This document shows positions 1-9,088 of a DNA stretch of 33,784 nt, piece after piece. Within the stretch, counting starts at the first letter, position 1. The number at the start of each line of letters is the position of its first letter. The notes beneath the pieces are model-generated. The model searched no databases and was not told the DNA's origin. It worked only from the letters and a program-made list of their open reading frames with translations. The position numbers and the translations under genes are program-made. The stretch is from an uncultured Algibacter sp. (GTDB lineage: Bacteria > Bacteroidota > Bacteroidia > Flavobacteriales > Flavobacteriaceae), in contig NZ_CAJQQI010000193.1 of the NCBI RefSeq assembly GCF_905480415.1, forward strand, positions 1 through 33,784, read 5' to 3'.

Positions 1-1
1 A

Positions 2-916
2 TCAAGAGGTTATCAGGTTAGTTATAAAAAAGAAAAAGGAAGTTACACAATATCAGGAGTATCTCCTGACTATCAATATATAGAAAAAGCTGAAATTAAA
101 GATGGACGATTTATTAGCTTGAAGGATGTAAAAGCTAAAGACAAAGTATGTGTTATAGGACGCCTTGTTGAGGAGGATTTGTTTTTGAAAGAATCTGCAA
201 TTGGAAAATATTTAGACTTAGAAGGTGTTCAATACAAGGTGGTTGGTGTTTATTCAGATGGCGGAGGTGATCGTCAAGAACGGGTTATTTATGCCCCATA
301 TACAACGATTCAAAGGCTTTACTATGGTAATGATGATATTGGAGACATCACTTTAACCTATAATCCTAAACTAACTGTAGATCAAGCTTTAGTTTTAATA
401 CAAGAAATGACATCGAAATTAAAGAACAAATTTGATGTGGCACCTAGTGATCAACGTGGAGTAAGAATTGGAAACGGTGTACTTACAGGTAAAAAAAGGC
501 TTGATAATATTTCATCTGGTCTAGGCGTTCTAATTCCAATTATAGGATTTGGTACACTAATCGCTGGAATTTTGGGTATTAGTAATATTATGATTTTTAT
601 TGTAAAAGAACGTACCAAAGAGATAGGCATACGTAAAGCATTAGGAGCTTCACCAAGGTCTATTGTGTCTATTATTTTATTGGAGGCTATTTTAATAACA
701 GCTTTTACAGGCTACATTGGTTTATTAATTGGGGTAGGTATTTTAAAAGCTACTGGCTCTAGCTTAGAGCGCTATTTTATTACAAATCCTAGTGTAAACC
801 CATCTATTTTAATTAGTGCAACTATTGTTTTAATAATTGCAGGAGCTATAGCAGGGTTTTTACCTGCAAAAAAAGCATCCAAAATAAAACCTATTGTAGC
901 TTTAAGAAATGGTTAA
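2..916 (+). CDS. MacB/FtsX-family ABC transporter permease, 5'-truncated
   Basis: This is the C-terminal 304 residues of an ABC transporter permease of the MacB type, which works in the inner membrane with a periplasmic adaptor and an outer-membrane channel. The reading frame is open from base 2, so the gene begins before the window. A TTG at 119 would give a shorter protein, but residues such as GVSPDYQYIEKAEIKDGRF before it fit the MacB periplasmic domain, so that TTG is internal. The periplasmic part is followed by three membrane segments, with the typical cytoplasmic loop VKERTKEIGIRKALGA between the first and second, and the protein ends KIKPIVALRNG, a usual FtsX ending. The stop abuts the ATG of the next permease with no gap, so the two are surely co-transcribed. 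An ATPase subunit is expected upstream, outside the window. The substrate cannot be read from the sequence. Confidence 0.9.
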   Translation, partial: SRGYQVSYKKEKGSYTISGVSPDYQYIEKAEIKDGRFISLKDVKAKDKVCVIGRLVEEDLFLKESAIGKYLDLEGVQYKVVGVYSDGGGDRQERVIYAPYTTIQRLYYGNDDIGDITLTYNPKLTVDQALVLIQEMTSKLKNKFDVAPSDQRGVRIGNGVLTGKKRLDNISSGLGVLIPIIGFGTLIAGILGISNIMIFIVKERTKEIGIRKALGASPRSIVSIILLEAILITAFTGYIGLLIGVGILKATGSSLERYFITNPSVNPSILISATIVLIIAGAIAGFLPAKKASKIKPIVALRNG

Positions 917-2158
917 ATGATAAAATTTTTATTAGAAAAAGATACCTGGCAAGAAGTATTTGACAGCCTTAGCAAAAATAAACTTAGGTCTATTTTAACT
1001 ATGGTAGGTGTTTGGTGGGGTATACTATTACTTATAGGCTTACTAGGATCTGCAAAAGGGGTCGAAAATAATTTTAACACAAGGTTTCAAAACTACGCGA
1101 CTAACAGTTTGTTTATTTTTAGTGGCACAACTACTATTCCTTTTAAAGGCTATCAAGAAGGACGACGTATCAAATTAAGTCTTGAGGATGTTGAAAAAAT
1201 TAAGAATAATGTTAAAGGAGTTGAGTACGTTTTGCCTAGCCTCCAAGGTTCTATAACAGCAAGAAGGAATGCATTATCAGGAAATTTTGGTACTACTGGA
1301 GAATTTCCATTTCGAGACGTTCTAGCAAAAAAGAATCTTTTATGGGGGCGTTATATAAATCAAAATGATATTGATGATCGTAAAAAAGTGGTTGTTATAT
1401 CAGAAGATGTATATAAGCAATTATTTGAAAAAGGAGAAAACCCTATTGGAAAAATAGTAAAAGGAGATAATTTAAATTATACAGTTATTGGTGTATTTGA
1501 GGTGGTTAATTTTGGAGGGCCACAAATAGATATTGATATTCCTTTTACAACCTTTCAGCAAGTTTATAATCGTGGGAATGATATTGATGTACTAACGATT
1601 ACTGGTGATTCAGACTTTGATATTAATCAATTAGACGCCGATATTAAGCTATTGCTTAAAAACGTACATGATATACATCCAGATGACGATAGAGCACTTA
1701 ATGGTTTTAATCTAGGAGACCGTTTTGAGCAACTTACAGGTTTTTTAACAGGTATGCAGTTCTTAACTTGGTTTGTTGGTATTGCAACCTTAATTGCAGG
1801 TGTATTTGCCATTGGAGGGATTTTATTAATATCGGTAAAAGAACGTACCAAAGAAATTGGAATAAGACGCGCTCTGGGAGCTACACCATACCTTGTTAAA
1901 AGACAAATAATTGTTGAAGCTGTAGCTATCTCATTAATTTCAGGATTTTTAGGGATTATAAGTGGCGGATTAATTTTAATGATGGTTAATAAACTGGCTG
2001 GACAAGGCGAAGATGCTTTTATGCGAAACCCATCTGTATCCATTGGTATGGTGTTTTTTGCATTACTCATTGTAACTGTTCTTGGCACTTTAATAGGACT
2101 TATTCCTGCATTTAAAGCCACAAGCATCAAACCAATTGACGCATTAAGAGAAGAATAA
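917..2158 (+). CDS. MacB/FtsX-family ABC transporter permease
   Basis: This is a complete 413-residue permease paralogous to the preceding gene. It has an N-terminal membrane segment at about residues 23-47, then a large periplasmic MacB_PCD-like domain to about residue 270, and three C-terminal membrane segments. The FtsX signature loop VKERTKEIGIRRALGA lies between the first and second of these, and the end is SIKPIDALREE. There is no ATP-binding domain, unlike E. coli MacB, so the ATPase must be a separate polypeptide. Two permease genes in tandem suggest a heterodimeric membrane part. The ATG at 917 directly follows the previous stop, and the adaptor gene starts 14 bases downstream. Export of a small molecule, peptide or lipoprotein is inferred from the family only. 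Confidence 0.92.
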   Translation: MIKFLLEKDTWQEVFDSLSKNKLRSILTMVGVWWGILLLIGLLGSAKGVENNFNTRFQNYATNSLFIFSGTTTIPFKGYQEGRRIKLSLEDVEKIKNNVKGVEYVLPSLQGSITARRNALSGNFGTTGEFPFRDVLAKKNLLWGRYINQNDIDDRKKVVVISEDVYKQLFEKGENPIGKIVKGDNLNYTVIGVFEVVNFGGPQIDIDIPFTTFQQVYNRGNDIDVLTITGDSDFDINQLDADIKLLLKNVHDIHPDDDRALNGFNLGDRFEQLTGFLTGMQFLTWFVGIATLIAGVFAIGGILLISVKERTKEIGIRRALGATPYLVKRQIIVEAVAISLISGFLGIISGGLILMMVNKLAGQGEDAFMRNPSVSIGMVFFALLIVTVLGTLIGLIPAFKATSIKPIDALREE

Positions 2159-2172
2159 ATTAAATATATAAG

Positions 2173-3276
2173 ATGAAAAAAATTTTAAAAACCGTTTTTA
2201 TTGCTGTAGCAGTAATATTATTTGCTTGGGTACTAAAGTATTTTTATGATGCCAATAGTAAAGCTCCAGAATCATTTAGTACAGAAAAACCGTTTTACAC
2301 CTCTATCAGTACAAAAATAGTAGCAACTGGGAGTCTTAATCCTGAAGAAGAAATTGAGTTAAAACCTCAGATTTCAGGTATTGTGGATGCTATTTTGGTA
2401 GAAGAAGGAGATATGGTAAAAAAAGGAGATCTTATTGCTAAAATCAGAATTGTACCAAATGAACAATCATTGTTGAGTGCAAATAGCAGGCTAAATAGCT
2501 CAAAATTGTCATATGATAATGCCAATACGCTTTATAAAAGAAATAAAGTGCTTTTTGATAAAGGGGTTATTTCAAAACAAGATTTTGAAAATAGTGAGTT
2601 GTCATTTAATCAAGCTAAAGAATCCTTAGAACAAGCTAGAAATGATTATCAAATTATAAAGAAAGGCTCCATCTCTGGAGGTAGTTCTGCCAATACAAAC
2701 ATTATAGCCCAGATAGCAGGAACGATATTAGAAATTCCAATTCGAGTAGGTGACCAAGTTATTCAAAGTAACAACTTCAATGCAGGAACAAGTATAGCCA
2801 CCATTGCGAATATGAGTAACATGATTTTTGAAGGAACCGTTGATGAATCTGAAGTTGGTAAACTAAAAGAAGGTGAGCCAATAGGTGTTGTTATTGGAGC
2901 GCTTGAAGAAAAAAAACTACAAGCAAAATTAACTTTTATTGCACCAAAAGGAATTTCAGATAATGCAGGTGCGGTACAGTTTACTATAAAAGCAGATGTA
3001 GAAGTAGAGGTAAACGCTAATATTAGAGCTGGTTATAGTGCTAACGCGGAAATAGATATAGCAAGTAAAGACAGTATTTTTAGTATTAAAGAATCATTAG
3101 TGCGTTTTGATAGAATTACTGAAAAGCCTTATGTTGAAATAGAACAAGGCGACAATACATTTAAAAAACAAGATATTAAACTAGGCTTATCTGATGGCAT
3201 TAATGTTGAAATAGTTGAAGGTATTGAGGAAGACGATAAAATTAAGGTTTGGAATAAAGCATCTAAAGAAAATTAA
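2173..3276 (+). CDS. MacA/HlyD-family periplasmic adaptor subunit
   Basis: This is a 367-residue membrane-fusion (adaptor) protein that links the inner-membrane permeases to the outer-membrane channel. One N-terminal membrane anchor covers about residues 5-23. The first lipoyl half follows (GIVDAILVEEGDMVKKGDLI), then an alpha-helical hairpin at about residues 95-170 rich in Asn, Lys and Ser. The second lipoyl half (AGTILEIPIRVGDQV) and a beta-barrel domain come next. The length agrees with MacA-like adaptors, and there is no lipoprotein cysteine. It lies between the permease pair and the TolC-like gene, which starts 10 bases after its stop, giving the order permease, permease, adaptor, channel in one operon. 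Confidence 0.92.
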   Translation: MKKILKTVFIAVAVILFAWVLKYFYDANSKAPESFSTEKPFYTSISTKIVATGSLNPEEEIELKPQISGIVDAILVEEGDMVKKGDLIAKIRIVPNEQSLLSANSRLNSSKLSYDNANTLYKRNKVLFDKGVISKQDFENSELSFNQAKESLEQARNDYQIIKKGSISGGSSANTNIIAQIAGTILEIPIRVGDQVIQSNNFNAGTSIATIANMSNMIFEGTVDESEVGKLKEGEPIGVVIGALEEKKLQAKLTFIAPKGISDNAGAVQFTIKADVEVEVNANIRAGYSANAEIDIASKDSIFSIKESLVRFDRITEKPYVEIEQGDNTFKKQDIKLGLSDGINVEIVEGIEEDDKIKVWNKASKEN

Positions 3277-3286
3277 GACTAGAAAT

Positions 3287-4630
3287 ATGATTAGTTTAAA
3301 TATTAAATTCACTAAAAACAGTCTTTTACTGTTACTATTATTAGTTTCAGTTTCATTCTTTGCCCAAGAAAAGAAATGGACGTTGCAAGAATGCGTTAAT
3401 CATGCCTTAGAAAATAATATTACTGTTAGGCAAACAGAAAACTCATTATTAATAAATGAGCAAGACATTATTGCTGCAAAAGGACAGTTTTTGCCTTCTG
3501 TAAATGGTAGTTTAAATCAAAACTTATCTTTAGGTAATGCCGAGTTATTTCAAGGGCAGTTTGTAGATAGAACTGCAAATAGTACTAACATATCTATTGG
3601 AGCTAATCAAACTATTTTTAATGGTTTTAGATTAACAAATTTGTACAAACAATCAAAATTAAACCTTGAATCTAATCAATTTGAGTTAAATAGAATTAAA
3701 GATGATATTTCGTTAAACGTTGTAAACGCTTATTTAAATGTTTTGTTTAATAAAGAGCAGCTAGAGATAGCCAATGCACAATACGAATTTAGTACAGCAC
3801 AATTAAAACAAGTAAAGGGTTTAGTGGATGCTGGTGTGCAACCCAAAGCTAATATTTATGATGCTGATGCAGCTTTAAGTCGAGACGCGCAACAGGTAAC
3901 TATTGCTGAAAACAACATTAATTTATCATTACTCACATTGTCACAATTATTACAAGTTCCTTATAATGGGTTTGAGGTTGAATTTATAAATATTGATACA
4001 CCGTCAGAAGCTTTACTTTACAACAATATTCAACCCATTTTAAATTATGCGTTGGAAAACAGAAATGAAATTAAAGTTGCTGAAAAGAATATTGAAAATG
4101 CTGAACTAGGTACTGAAATTTCAAAAAGCGGGTTTTATCCAACGGTTACAGCAGGCTATTCATACGGAACTAGTGCTTTTTTCACGAATTTAAGTGATGA
4201 TGAAACATCATTCTTTAATCAATTAAATGAGCAAAGAGCTCATAATGTTAGAATTAATATTAGTATTCCAATTTTTTCAAGATTTCAAAATAAAACAGCA
4301 GTTGCAAAATCTGGTATACAAGAAGAAAATAGCAAATTGCGTTTAGACCAAGCAAAGTTAGATTTAGAGTCTAATATTCAACGTGCATATACAGATGCTC
4401 AAGCAGCATTAAAAGCATTTGTTGCAGCAAAAAGGTCTTTAACGTCTCAAGAATTAGCATTCAACAACTCAAAAGAACGTTACGATATTGGTAGCATGAC
4501 TGCTTTTGATTTAGAGCAGTCTAGAGTACAATTAATAAATGCAGAGTCGTCTTTGATAAATGCAAAATATGATTTTGTTTTTAAAACAAAAGTTTTAGAT
4601 TTTTACATGGGAAAATCGCTAACTAACTAA
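3287..4630 (+). CDS. TolC-family outer membrane efflux protein
   Basis: This is a 447-residue outer-membrane factor forming the exit duct of the MacAB-like pump. The ATG at 3287 is preferred: it gives a normal signal peptide (a Leu-rich core, then SFFAQ before the mature start EKKWTLQECVNHALENN). An upstream in-frame ATG at 3215 would overlap the adaptor gene and put a charged stretch before the signal. The mature protein shows the two OEP repeats, each ending in long helices rich in Asn, Ala and Gln (for example VVNAYLNVLFNKEQLEIANAQ and NIQRAYTDAQAALKAFVAA), and the conserved TAFDLEQSRVQLINAESSL near the C-terminus. It is the last pump gene, followed one base later by tsaB. Confidence 0.93.
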   Translation: MISLNIKFTKNSLLLLLLLVSVSFFAQEKKWTLQECVNHALENNITVRQTENSLLINEQDIIAAKGQFLPSVNGSLNQNLSLGNAELFQGQFVDRTANSTNISIGANQTIFNGFRLTNLYKQSKLNLESNQFELNRIKDDISLNVVNAYLNVLFNKEQLEIANAQYEFSTAQLKQVKGLVDAGVQPKANIYDADAALSRDAQQVTIAENNINLSLLTLSQLLQVPYNGFEVEFINIDTPSEALLYNNIQPILNYALENRNEIKVAEKNIENAELGTEISKSGFYPTVTAGYSYGTSAFFTNLSDDETSFFNQLNEQRAHNVRINISIPIFSRFQNKTAVAKSGIQEENSKLRLDQAKLDLESNIQRAYTDAQAALKAFVAAKRSLTSQELAFNNSKERYDIGSMTAFDLEQSRVQLINAESSLINAKYDFVFKTKVLDFYMGKSLTN

Positions 4631-4631
4631 T

Positions 4632-5306
4632 TTGGCATTTATACTTAACATAGAAACCGCAACAACCAATTGTTCTGTATCTCTTTCAAAAGAAGGTAAA
4701 ACGATAGTTTTAAAAGAGGATAATGATAAAAGTTATTCGCATGCAGAAAGACTTCATGTTTATATTGATGAAGTTTTAAAAGAAGCCAATATAAATTCGA
4801 ACAAATTAGATGCTATTTCCGTTAGTAAAGGGCCTGGGTCTTATACAGGCTTACGTATTGGAGTTTCAGCAGCAAAAGGATTGTGTTTTGCACTAGATAA
4901 GCCATTAATTTCTATCCCTACCTTAGATGCTCTTGCACATCAGGTTAAAATGGATGATGGCATTATTGTTTCTATGCTCGATGCCCGACGGATGGAGGTT
5001 TATTCTGCTATTTACGATTCAAATTATAACGAAATAAGAGAAACCCAAGCTCAAATTTTAGATGAAACATCTTTCAATGATTACTTAGAGAAAGGAAAAG
5101 TTTATTTTATTGGTAACGGTGTTGAAAAAACAAAAACTTTAATCAATCACACAAATGCCATTTTCATTGAAGATAAGTTACCTTCTGCTAACGATATGAG
5201 TTTGTTAGCTGATACTAAATACAAAAAAAACGACACCGAAGATATCGCTTATTTTGAACCTTATTATTTAAAAGATTTCGTGGCTTTAAAGCCGAATTCT
5301 AAATAA
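4632..5306 (+). CDS. tsaB: tRNA threonylcarbamoyladenosine biosynthesis protein TsaB
   Basis: TsaB is the inactive ASKHA-fold partner of TsaD, needed with TsaE and TsaC to make t6A at position 37 of ANN-decoding tRNAs. The 224 residues carry the N-terminal ILNIETATTNCSVSL and the signature SKGPGSYTGLRIGVSAAKGL at about residues 64-83, with no metal-binding histidines of the TsaD type. The start is a TTG: the in-frame codons before it are TAA, CTA, ACT and AAT, so no ATG or GTG is available upstream, and family members begin at this point. It is one base from the end of the TolC-like gene, so it may be translated from the efflux mRNA although its function is unrelated. A hairpin follows the stop. 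Confidence 0.93.
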   Translation: MAFILNIETATTNCSVSLSKEGKTIVLKEDNDKSYSHAERLHVYIDEVLKEANINSNKLDAISVSKGPGSYTGLRIGVSAAKGLCFALDKPLISIPTLDALAHQVKMDDGIIVSMLDARRMEVYSAIYDSNYNEIRETQAQILDETSFNDYLEKGKVYFIGNGVEKTKTLINHTNAIFIEDKLPSANDMSLLADTKYKKNDTEDIAYFEPYYLKDFVALKPNSK

Positions 5307-5340
5307 AAAAAGACCCATTAAGCTTTAAACCTGATGGGTC
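5303..5340 (-). terminator. Rho-independent terminator shared by tsaB and mscS
   Basis: The arms GACCCAT (5312-5318) and ATGGGTC (5334-5340) pair perfectly and extend by two more pairs around an 11-base loop. Seven A residues at 5305-5311 become a U run after the hairpin when read on the minus strand, so it is a good terminator for the minus-strand MscS gene. On the plus strand only a weaker TAATATTTATTT follows, so it may also serve tsaB. Confidence 0.8.
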
Positions 5341-5362
5341 GTAATATTTATTTAGTAAGGTT

Positions 5363-6178
5363 TTAACCTTGTTTTCGTATTTCAACTTGATGTGGGTAAG
5401 GAATTTCAATACCTGATTTATCAAGCGCTTCTTTTACATCTTCAGTAATACCAAAGTAAACCGCCCAATAATCGTCTGTATGGCACCAAGGTCTTACCGC
5501 AAAATTTATTGAACTATCTGCTAATTCAGAAACATTAACAGAAGGCTCTGGTGTTTTTAAAACTTTTGGATGCGATGTTAAAACATTCATTAATACCTCT
5601 TTTGTTTTCTTAATATCAGAATCATAACCAACTCCGAAGGTTAAATCTACACGACGCGTACCTTCTGTTGAATAATTAATTATATTTCCGTTTGATAAAG
5701 AACCATTAGGAATTATGATTTCTCTATTTGATAAACCAGTTAACTTAGTTGTAAAAATTTCAATTTCTTTAACGACTCCAATTTCACCTTGAGCTTCAAC
5801 TAAATCTCCAATTTTAATAGGTTTAAAAATCATAATTAATACACCACCAGCAAAATTCCCTAATGAACCTTGTAGAGCTAATCCAACGGCTAAACCAGCG
5901 GCCGCTAAAATAGCTGCGAATGATGTGGTTTCAACACCAACAGTGCCTAAAACAACAATTATTAAAACAATTTTTAAAGTCCAGCTCAATAAGTTTAAAA
6001 GGAATTTTTGAAGACTCTCATCATAATCTCCTATAGACATAACCTTTTTAGTAGCTTTTAATATCTTTTTAATTACCCAAGATCCAATAATCCATATAAC
6101 AATAGCTCCAAGAATTTTCAGTCCATAATCTAAGCCTAACTGAAGCCATTTTTCTGTGTCAATATTTTCTAAATTCAT
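5363..6178 (-). CDS. MscS-family small-conductance mechanosensitive channel
   Basis: This is a 271-residue inner-membrane channel that opens under membrane tension to release solutes on osmotic downshock. It has three membrane segments: about residues 14-36, 60-85, and the pore helix with the small-residue pattern AAILAAAGLAVGLALQGSL. These are followed by the MscS beta domain (GGVLIMIFKPIKIGDLVEAQ, then NREIIIPNGSLSNGNIINYS), where PNG and the N-x-xNYS motif are family hallmarks. The C-terminal alpha/beta domain ends IEIPYPHQVEIRKQG. Length and order match the short, E. coli MscS-like subfamily. It is convergent with tsaB, sharing the terminator at 5303-5340. A -7 promoter element lies at 6205-6212. 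Confidence 0.93.
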   Translation of the reverse strand: MNLENIDTEKWLQLGLDYGLKILGAIVIWIIGSWVIKKILKATKKVMSIGDYDESLQKFLLNLLSWTLKIVLIIVVLGTVGVETTSFAAILAAAGLAVGLALQGSLGNFAGGVLIMIFKPIKIGDLVEAQGEIGVVKEIEIFTTKLTGLSNREIIIPNGSLSNGNIINYSTEGTRRVDLTFGVGYDSDIKKTKEVLMNVLTSHPKVLKTPEPSVNVSELADSSINFAVRPWCHTDDYWAVYFGITEDVKEALDKSGIEIPYPHQVEIRKQG

Positions 6179-6204
6179 GATTTTTTATAAGTTTTGAATG
6201 ATTG

Positions 6205-6212
6205 CAAAATTA
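6205..6212 (-). promoter_or_regulatory. Candidate -7 element for the mscS gene
   Basis: Read on the minus strand this is TAATTTTG, an exact match to the Bacteroidota -7 box TAnnTTTG. It lies 26 bases before the ATG at 6178, which leaves a leader of about 20 bases. No TTTG is seen 19 bases upstream, so only half of the promoter is supported. Confidence 0.35.
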
Positions 6213-6261
6213 AAAACTAAACGTAAGTTTTTAAGTCTTTAAATGATAAAAAAAAGATTAA

Positions 6262-6621
6262 TTAACTTGGAATAAAGCAAAAAATTAACGCGATAATTGC
6301 AGGAATTGCTTGTACGTAGAATAACTTTATTTGTTTTGTAGAGAACGCTCCATAAATACCAGCTATGGTCACACAAATAAGAAAGAAAACAGCAACTCTT
6401 ATATCGTTTTCAATCATAGAAAATATAAGTCCTGCTGCTAAAAAACCATTATAAAGTCCTTGGTTAGCCGCGAGCACTTTAGTTTCTTCTGCAAATTGTT
6501 TAGATTTTAAACCAAAAGCTTTGATGCCTTTTGGTTTGGTCCACATAAACATTTCTAAAATCAAGAAATAAATATGTTCTATGGCTACGAAAGCTAATAG
6601 TATAAAAGTTGTAAGTGTCAT
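6262..6621 (-). CDS. DUF1304 family membrane protein
   Basis: This is a 119-residue integral membrane protein with four predicted hydrophobic helices (about residues 3-25, 52-70, 74-92 and 98-117). The sequence [15 protein letters not shown] and the early H-x-x-F-x-x-E-M-F-x-W pattern are the marks of the DUF1304 family, whose function I do not know. Its ATG overlaps the stop of the upstream DUF255 gene in an ATGA, so translation is probably coupled. An 83-base gap separates it from mscS downstream. Confidence 0.85.
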   Translation of the reverse strand: MTLTTFILLAFVAIEHIYFLILEMFMWTKPKGIKAFGLKSKQFAEETKVLAANQGLYNGFLAAGLIFSMIENDIRVAVFFLICVTIAGIYGAFSTKQIKLFYVQAIPAIIALIFCFIPS

Positions 6622-8723
6622 TGTTTTAAAAATTTTATAGCGTCTTTTACTTTTGAAACAGGCAATTTACAGGCCTTATTTACACACACGTAAATAAGTG
6701 TATTATTTGGGTTGTATCTATTCTCTAATAAAGGCATATTGTTTTCCGAAGTACTTCCAGCTATAAGTTTATTAGGGATGTAGGTTTTGTTTAATTCATC
6801 TATTTTCTGTTTTACATTAGCCCCAACAATAGCCACTTCGTAGTAAGGTTGTGCATAATTAAGCATTAAGTCAAACCAATTGGAGTATCCTGATGGATAT
6901 TCTTGCATTTCTGGTTTTATATTATTTAGCATTGTCATAGCAGTTGCACTGAAGTGTTCATTATCAAAATAATGTGATAATTTAAATAGGTTTTTTGCCA
7001 TAATAGAATTACTTGCTGGTATCACATTATCTCTATATTCAATACTTCTAGAAACCAATGAAGCATCTTCATTTGAGGTAAAAAAGAACATATTACTAGC
7101 ACTATCGAAGAAATGGTCAAAAGTATAGTTTGCCAAACCTTTAGCAGTAGTTAACCATTTTTCATCTAAGGTGTTTTCATAAAGTGTTATAAAAGCATCA
7201 ATAGTGGCAGCATAATCTTCTAAGTAACCGTTTATACTACTTTTTCCATTTTTATAATTATGATATAATCCACCATCTTCTCGTAATTGATTATTTACTA
7301 TAAAATTGGCGTTTTTTTCTGCAATAGCGAGATAATCATCATTTCCAAACACACGATAAGCATCTGTATAGCCTTTAAGCATAATGGCATTCCAAGAGGT
7401 CAAAGTTTTGTCGTCTAATCTTGGTTTGGCTCTTTGGTTACGTTCTTTAAGAAGCAGAACTTTCCATGCTTCTTTCTTTTCTACCAAAATAGTTTTAGTA
7501 AGGTTGTGTTTCTTTATAATGGAGTCATCATCATCTTTCCTAATCAGCACATAATTATCATGTTCCCAAAACCCATAATTATTTATATTATAATAGTCTG
7601 AAAACAATTCAAAATCTTCTTTTAAAAGGGTGTTTAATTCATTTTTTGTCCACACATAAAATGCGCCTTCTTCAAGTTCGCCCTCTGAGGTATCACTGTC
7701 AGCGTCTAATGATGAATAAAAAGCACCATTACTAGTCGTCATTTCTTGTTTTATGTATTTTAAAGTTTCAATGACGATGTCTTTGTAAATTTCATTTTTA
7801 GTAATCAGGTATGCATCAGTATATAAACTAACCAGTTGCCCATTATCATAAAGCATTTTCTCAAAGTGAGGAATGTGCCATTTAGCATCAACGGAATATC
7901 TTGAAAATCCACCACCAATTTGGTCAAAAACACCACCGTAAGCCATTTTTTTTAGCGTCAAATTAACAAAGTCTAATAACTCAGTATCGTTATTTTGATA
8001 AGCATACCTCAAAAGAAAATGATAATTATTAGGCATCATAAATTTTGGTGCCTTATTCATGCCACCTTGATTCTTGTCAAATTGCTTTGACCAACTTTTA
8101 ATAGCATTTTGAATGAAAGGTTTATCAAAAACGGGTTCATCAGTATTCAATTGAACAACATCTAATGATTTAATGCCCTCTTCTAATTTATCGGCATAGT
8201 CTTGAAGTTTTTCGGGATTATCTGCATATAATTTTGAAATTTGTTCTAAAGCATCCATCCACTGTTCTTTCTTAAAATATGTACCACCCCAAACAGGTCT
8301 ACCGTCTGGCAAAGCAATTACATTTAAAGGCCATCCGCCACTGCCCGTCATAAGTTGAACTGCATTCATATAAACTTGATCTACATCAGGGCGCTCCTCT
8401 CGATCTACTTTTATATTGATAAAACTTTTATTCATCACTTGAGCTACTATGCTATCTTCAAAACTTTCATGTTCCATAACATGACACCAATGGCAGGCTG
8501 CATAACCAACACTAATAAGTATTAATTTATTTTCAGTTTTTGCTTTTTCTAAAGTGGTTTCATTCCATGCATTCCAATCTACAGGGTTATGCGCATGTTG
8601 TAATAGATAAGGACTAGTTTCATTGACAAGAGCATTGGTGTATGGGTGTTTCATGGACTCTGAATTCTGACCTTTACAGCCTATGATAAGTATTATAAAC
8701 GCGAGTGGGAATAGGTGCTTCAT
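6618..8723 (-). CDS. Thioredoxin-domain lipoprotein of the DUF255/YyaL family
   Basis: This is a 701-residue protein of the DUF255 family (YyaL; human homologue SPATA20). It starts with a lipoprotein signal (hydrophobic core then LIIGC with Cys16), so it is probably anchored in the envelope, whereas many homologues are cytoplasmic. The family N-terminus follows ([20 protein letters not shown]) with a thioredoxin-like fold containing [16 protein letters not shown] and the redox pair Cys77/Cys80. From about residue 210 the rest is an alpha/alpha toroid like that of glycoside hydrolases and epimerases ([37 protein letters not shown]). The length is typical. Its catalytic role is not established. 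It overlaps the DUF1304 gene by four bases. A TAnnTTTG match at 8728-8735 lies almost on the start codon. Confidence 0.9.
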   Translation of the reverse strand: MKHLFPLAFIILIIGCKGQNSESMKHPYTNALVNETSPYLLQHAHNPVDWNAWNETTLEKAKTENKLILISVGYAACHWCHVMEHESFEDSIVAQVMNKSFINIKVDREERPDVDQVYMNAVQLMTGSGGWPLNVIALPDGRPVWGGTYFKKEQWMDALEQISKLYADNPEKLQDYADKLEEGIKSLDVVQLNTDEPVFDKPFIQNAIKSWSKQFDKNQGGMNKAPKFMMPNNYHFLLRYAYQNNDTELLDFVNLTLKKMAYGGVFDQIGGGFSRYSVDAKWHIPHFEKMLYDNGQLVSLYTDAYLITKNEIYKDIVIETLKYIKQEMTTSNGAFYSSLDADSDTSEGELEEGAFYVWTKNELNTLLKEDFELFSDYYNINNYGFWEHDNYVLIRKDDDDSIIKKHNLTKTILVEKKEAWKVLLLKERNQRAKPRLDDKTLTSWNAIMLKGYTDAYRVFGNDDYLAIAEKNANFIVNNQLREDGGLYHNYKNGKSSINGYLEDYAATIDAFITLYENTLDEKWLTTAKGLANYTFDHFFDSASNMFFFTSNEDASLVSRSIEYRDNVIPASNSIMAKNLFKLSHYFDNEHFSATAMTMLNNIKPEMQEYPSGYSNWFDLMLNYAQPYYEVAIVGANVKQKIDELNKTYIPNKLIAGSTSENNMPLLENRYNPNNTLIYVCVNKACKLPVSKVKDAIKFLKQ

Positions 8724-8748
8724 GCAACAAAGTTAACAATTTTTAGCA

Positions 8749-8777
8749 CAAAAAAAGCGTTCAAATAATGAACGCTT
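8749..8777 (-). terminator. Rho-independent terminator after the dodecin locus
   Basis: AAGCGTTC (8755-8762) pairs perfectly with GAACGCTT (8770-8777) around a seven-base loop. On the minus strand the hairpin is followed by a U-rich run from the A tract at 8750-8756. It sits 24 bases past the dodecin stop and just upstream of the DUF255 gene, so it separates the two transcripts. Confidence 0.82.
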
Positions 8778-8800
8778 AGTGTTTTATATTGAAGCGGAAT

Positions 8801-9001
8801 TTATTCTACTTCAAAAGTGATTTTTAAGTTTACCCTAAAGTCTGTTACTTCACCATTTTTTACGCTTGCGCTTTGGTCTTGAACATAAACAGAACGAATA
8901 TTTTTTAAACTTTTTGATGCGTGTTGTATTGCTTTTTTGGTTGCATCTTCCTAACTTTTCTCTGAGTTAGCTAAAATTTCGATTACTTTTAAAACTGCCA
9001 T
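8801..9001 (-). pseudogene. Dodecin family flavin-binding protein, interrupted by in-frame TAG
   Basis: Dodecins are small dodecameric proteins that store or buffer flavins. Translating the minus strand from the ATG at 9001 gives MAVLKVIEILANSEKS, then TAG at 8953-8951, then EDATKKAIQHASKSLKNI and onward to FEVE and a TAA at 8803-8801. The complete frame would be 66 residues, the normal dodecin length. The TAG falls exactly where the family has tryptophan in the SWEDA motif, the residue that stacks on the isoalloxazine ring. A single change, TGG to TAG, explains it, and no other frameshift or stop is present. No ATG, GTG or TTG codon is available in frame for restart after the stop, so without read-through only a 16-residue peptide is made. 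It could be a very recent pseudogene, a base-call error, or suppressed. Confidence 0.88.
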
Positions 9002-9088
9002 GATTCTATATTTTTTAATTTATAATTAGGCCACCTCTTTAAAGGTAACTAATGTTAGACCCAATTAGTTTAAAAAAGTCACAAGGAT

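Noticed and set aside
1627-2130. Minus-strand open frame of 167 codons inside the second permease gene.
   Set aside because: It lies entirely opposite a well-supported permease gene, and its translation has no recognisable motif or normal composition.
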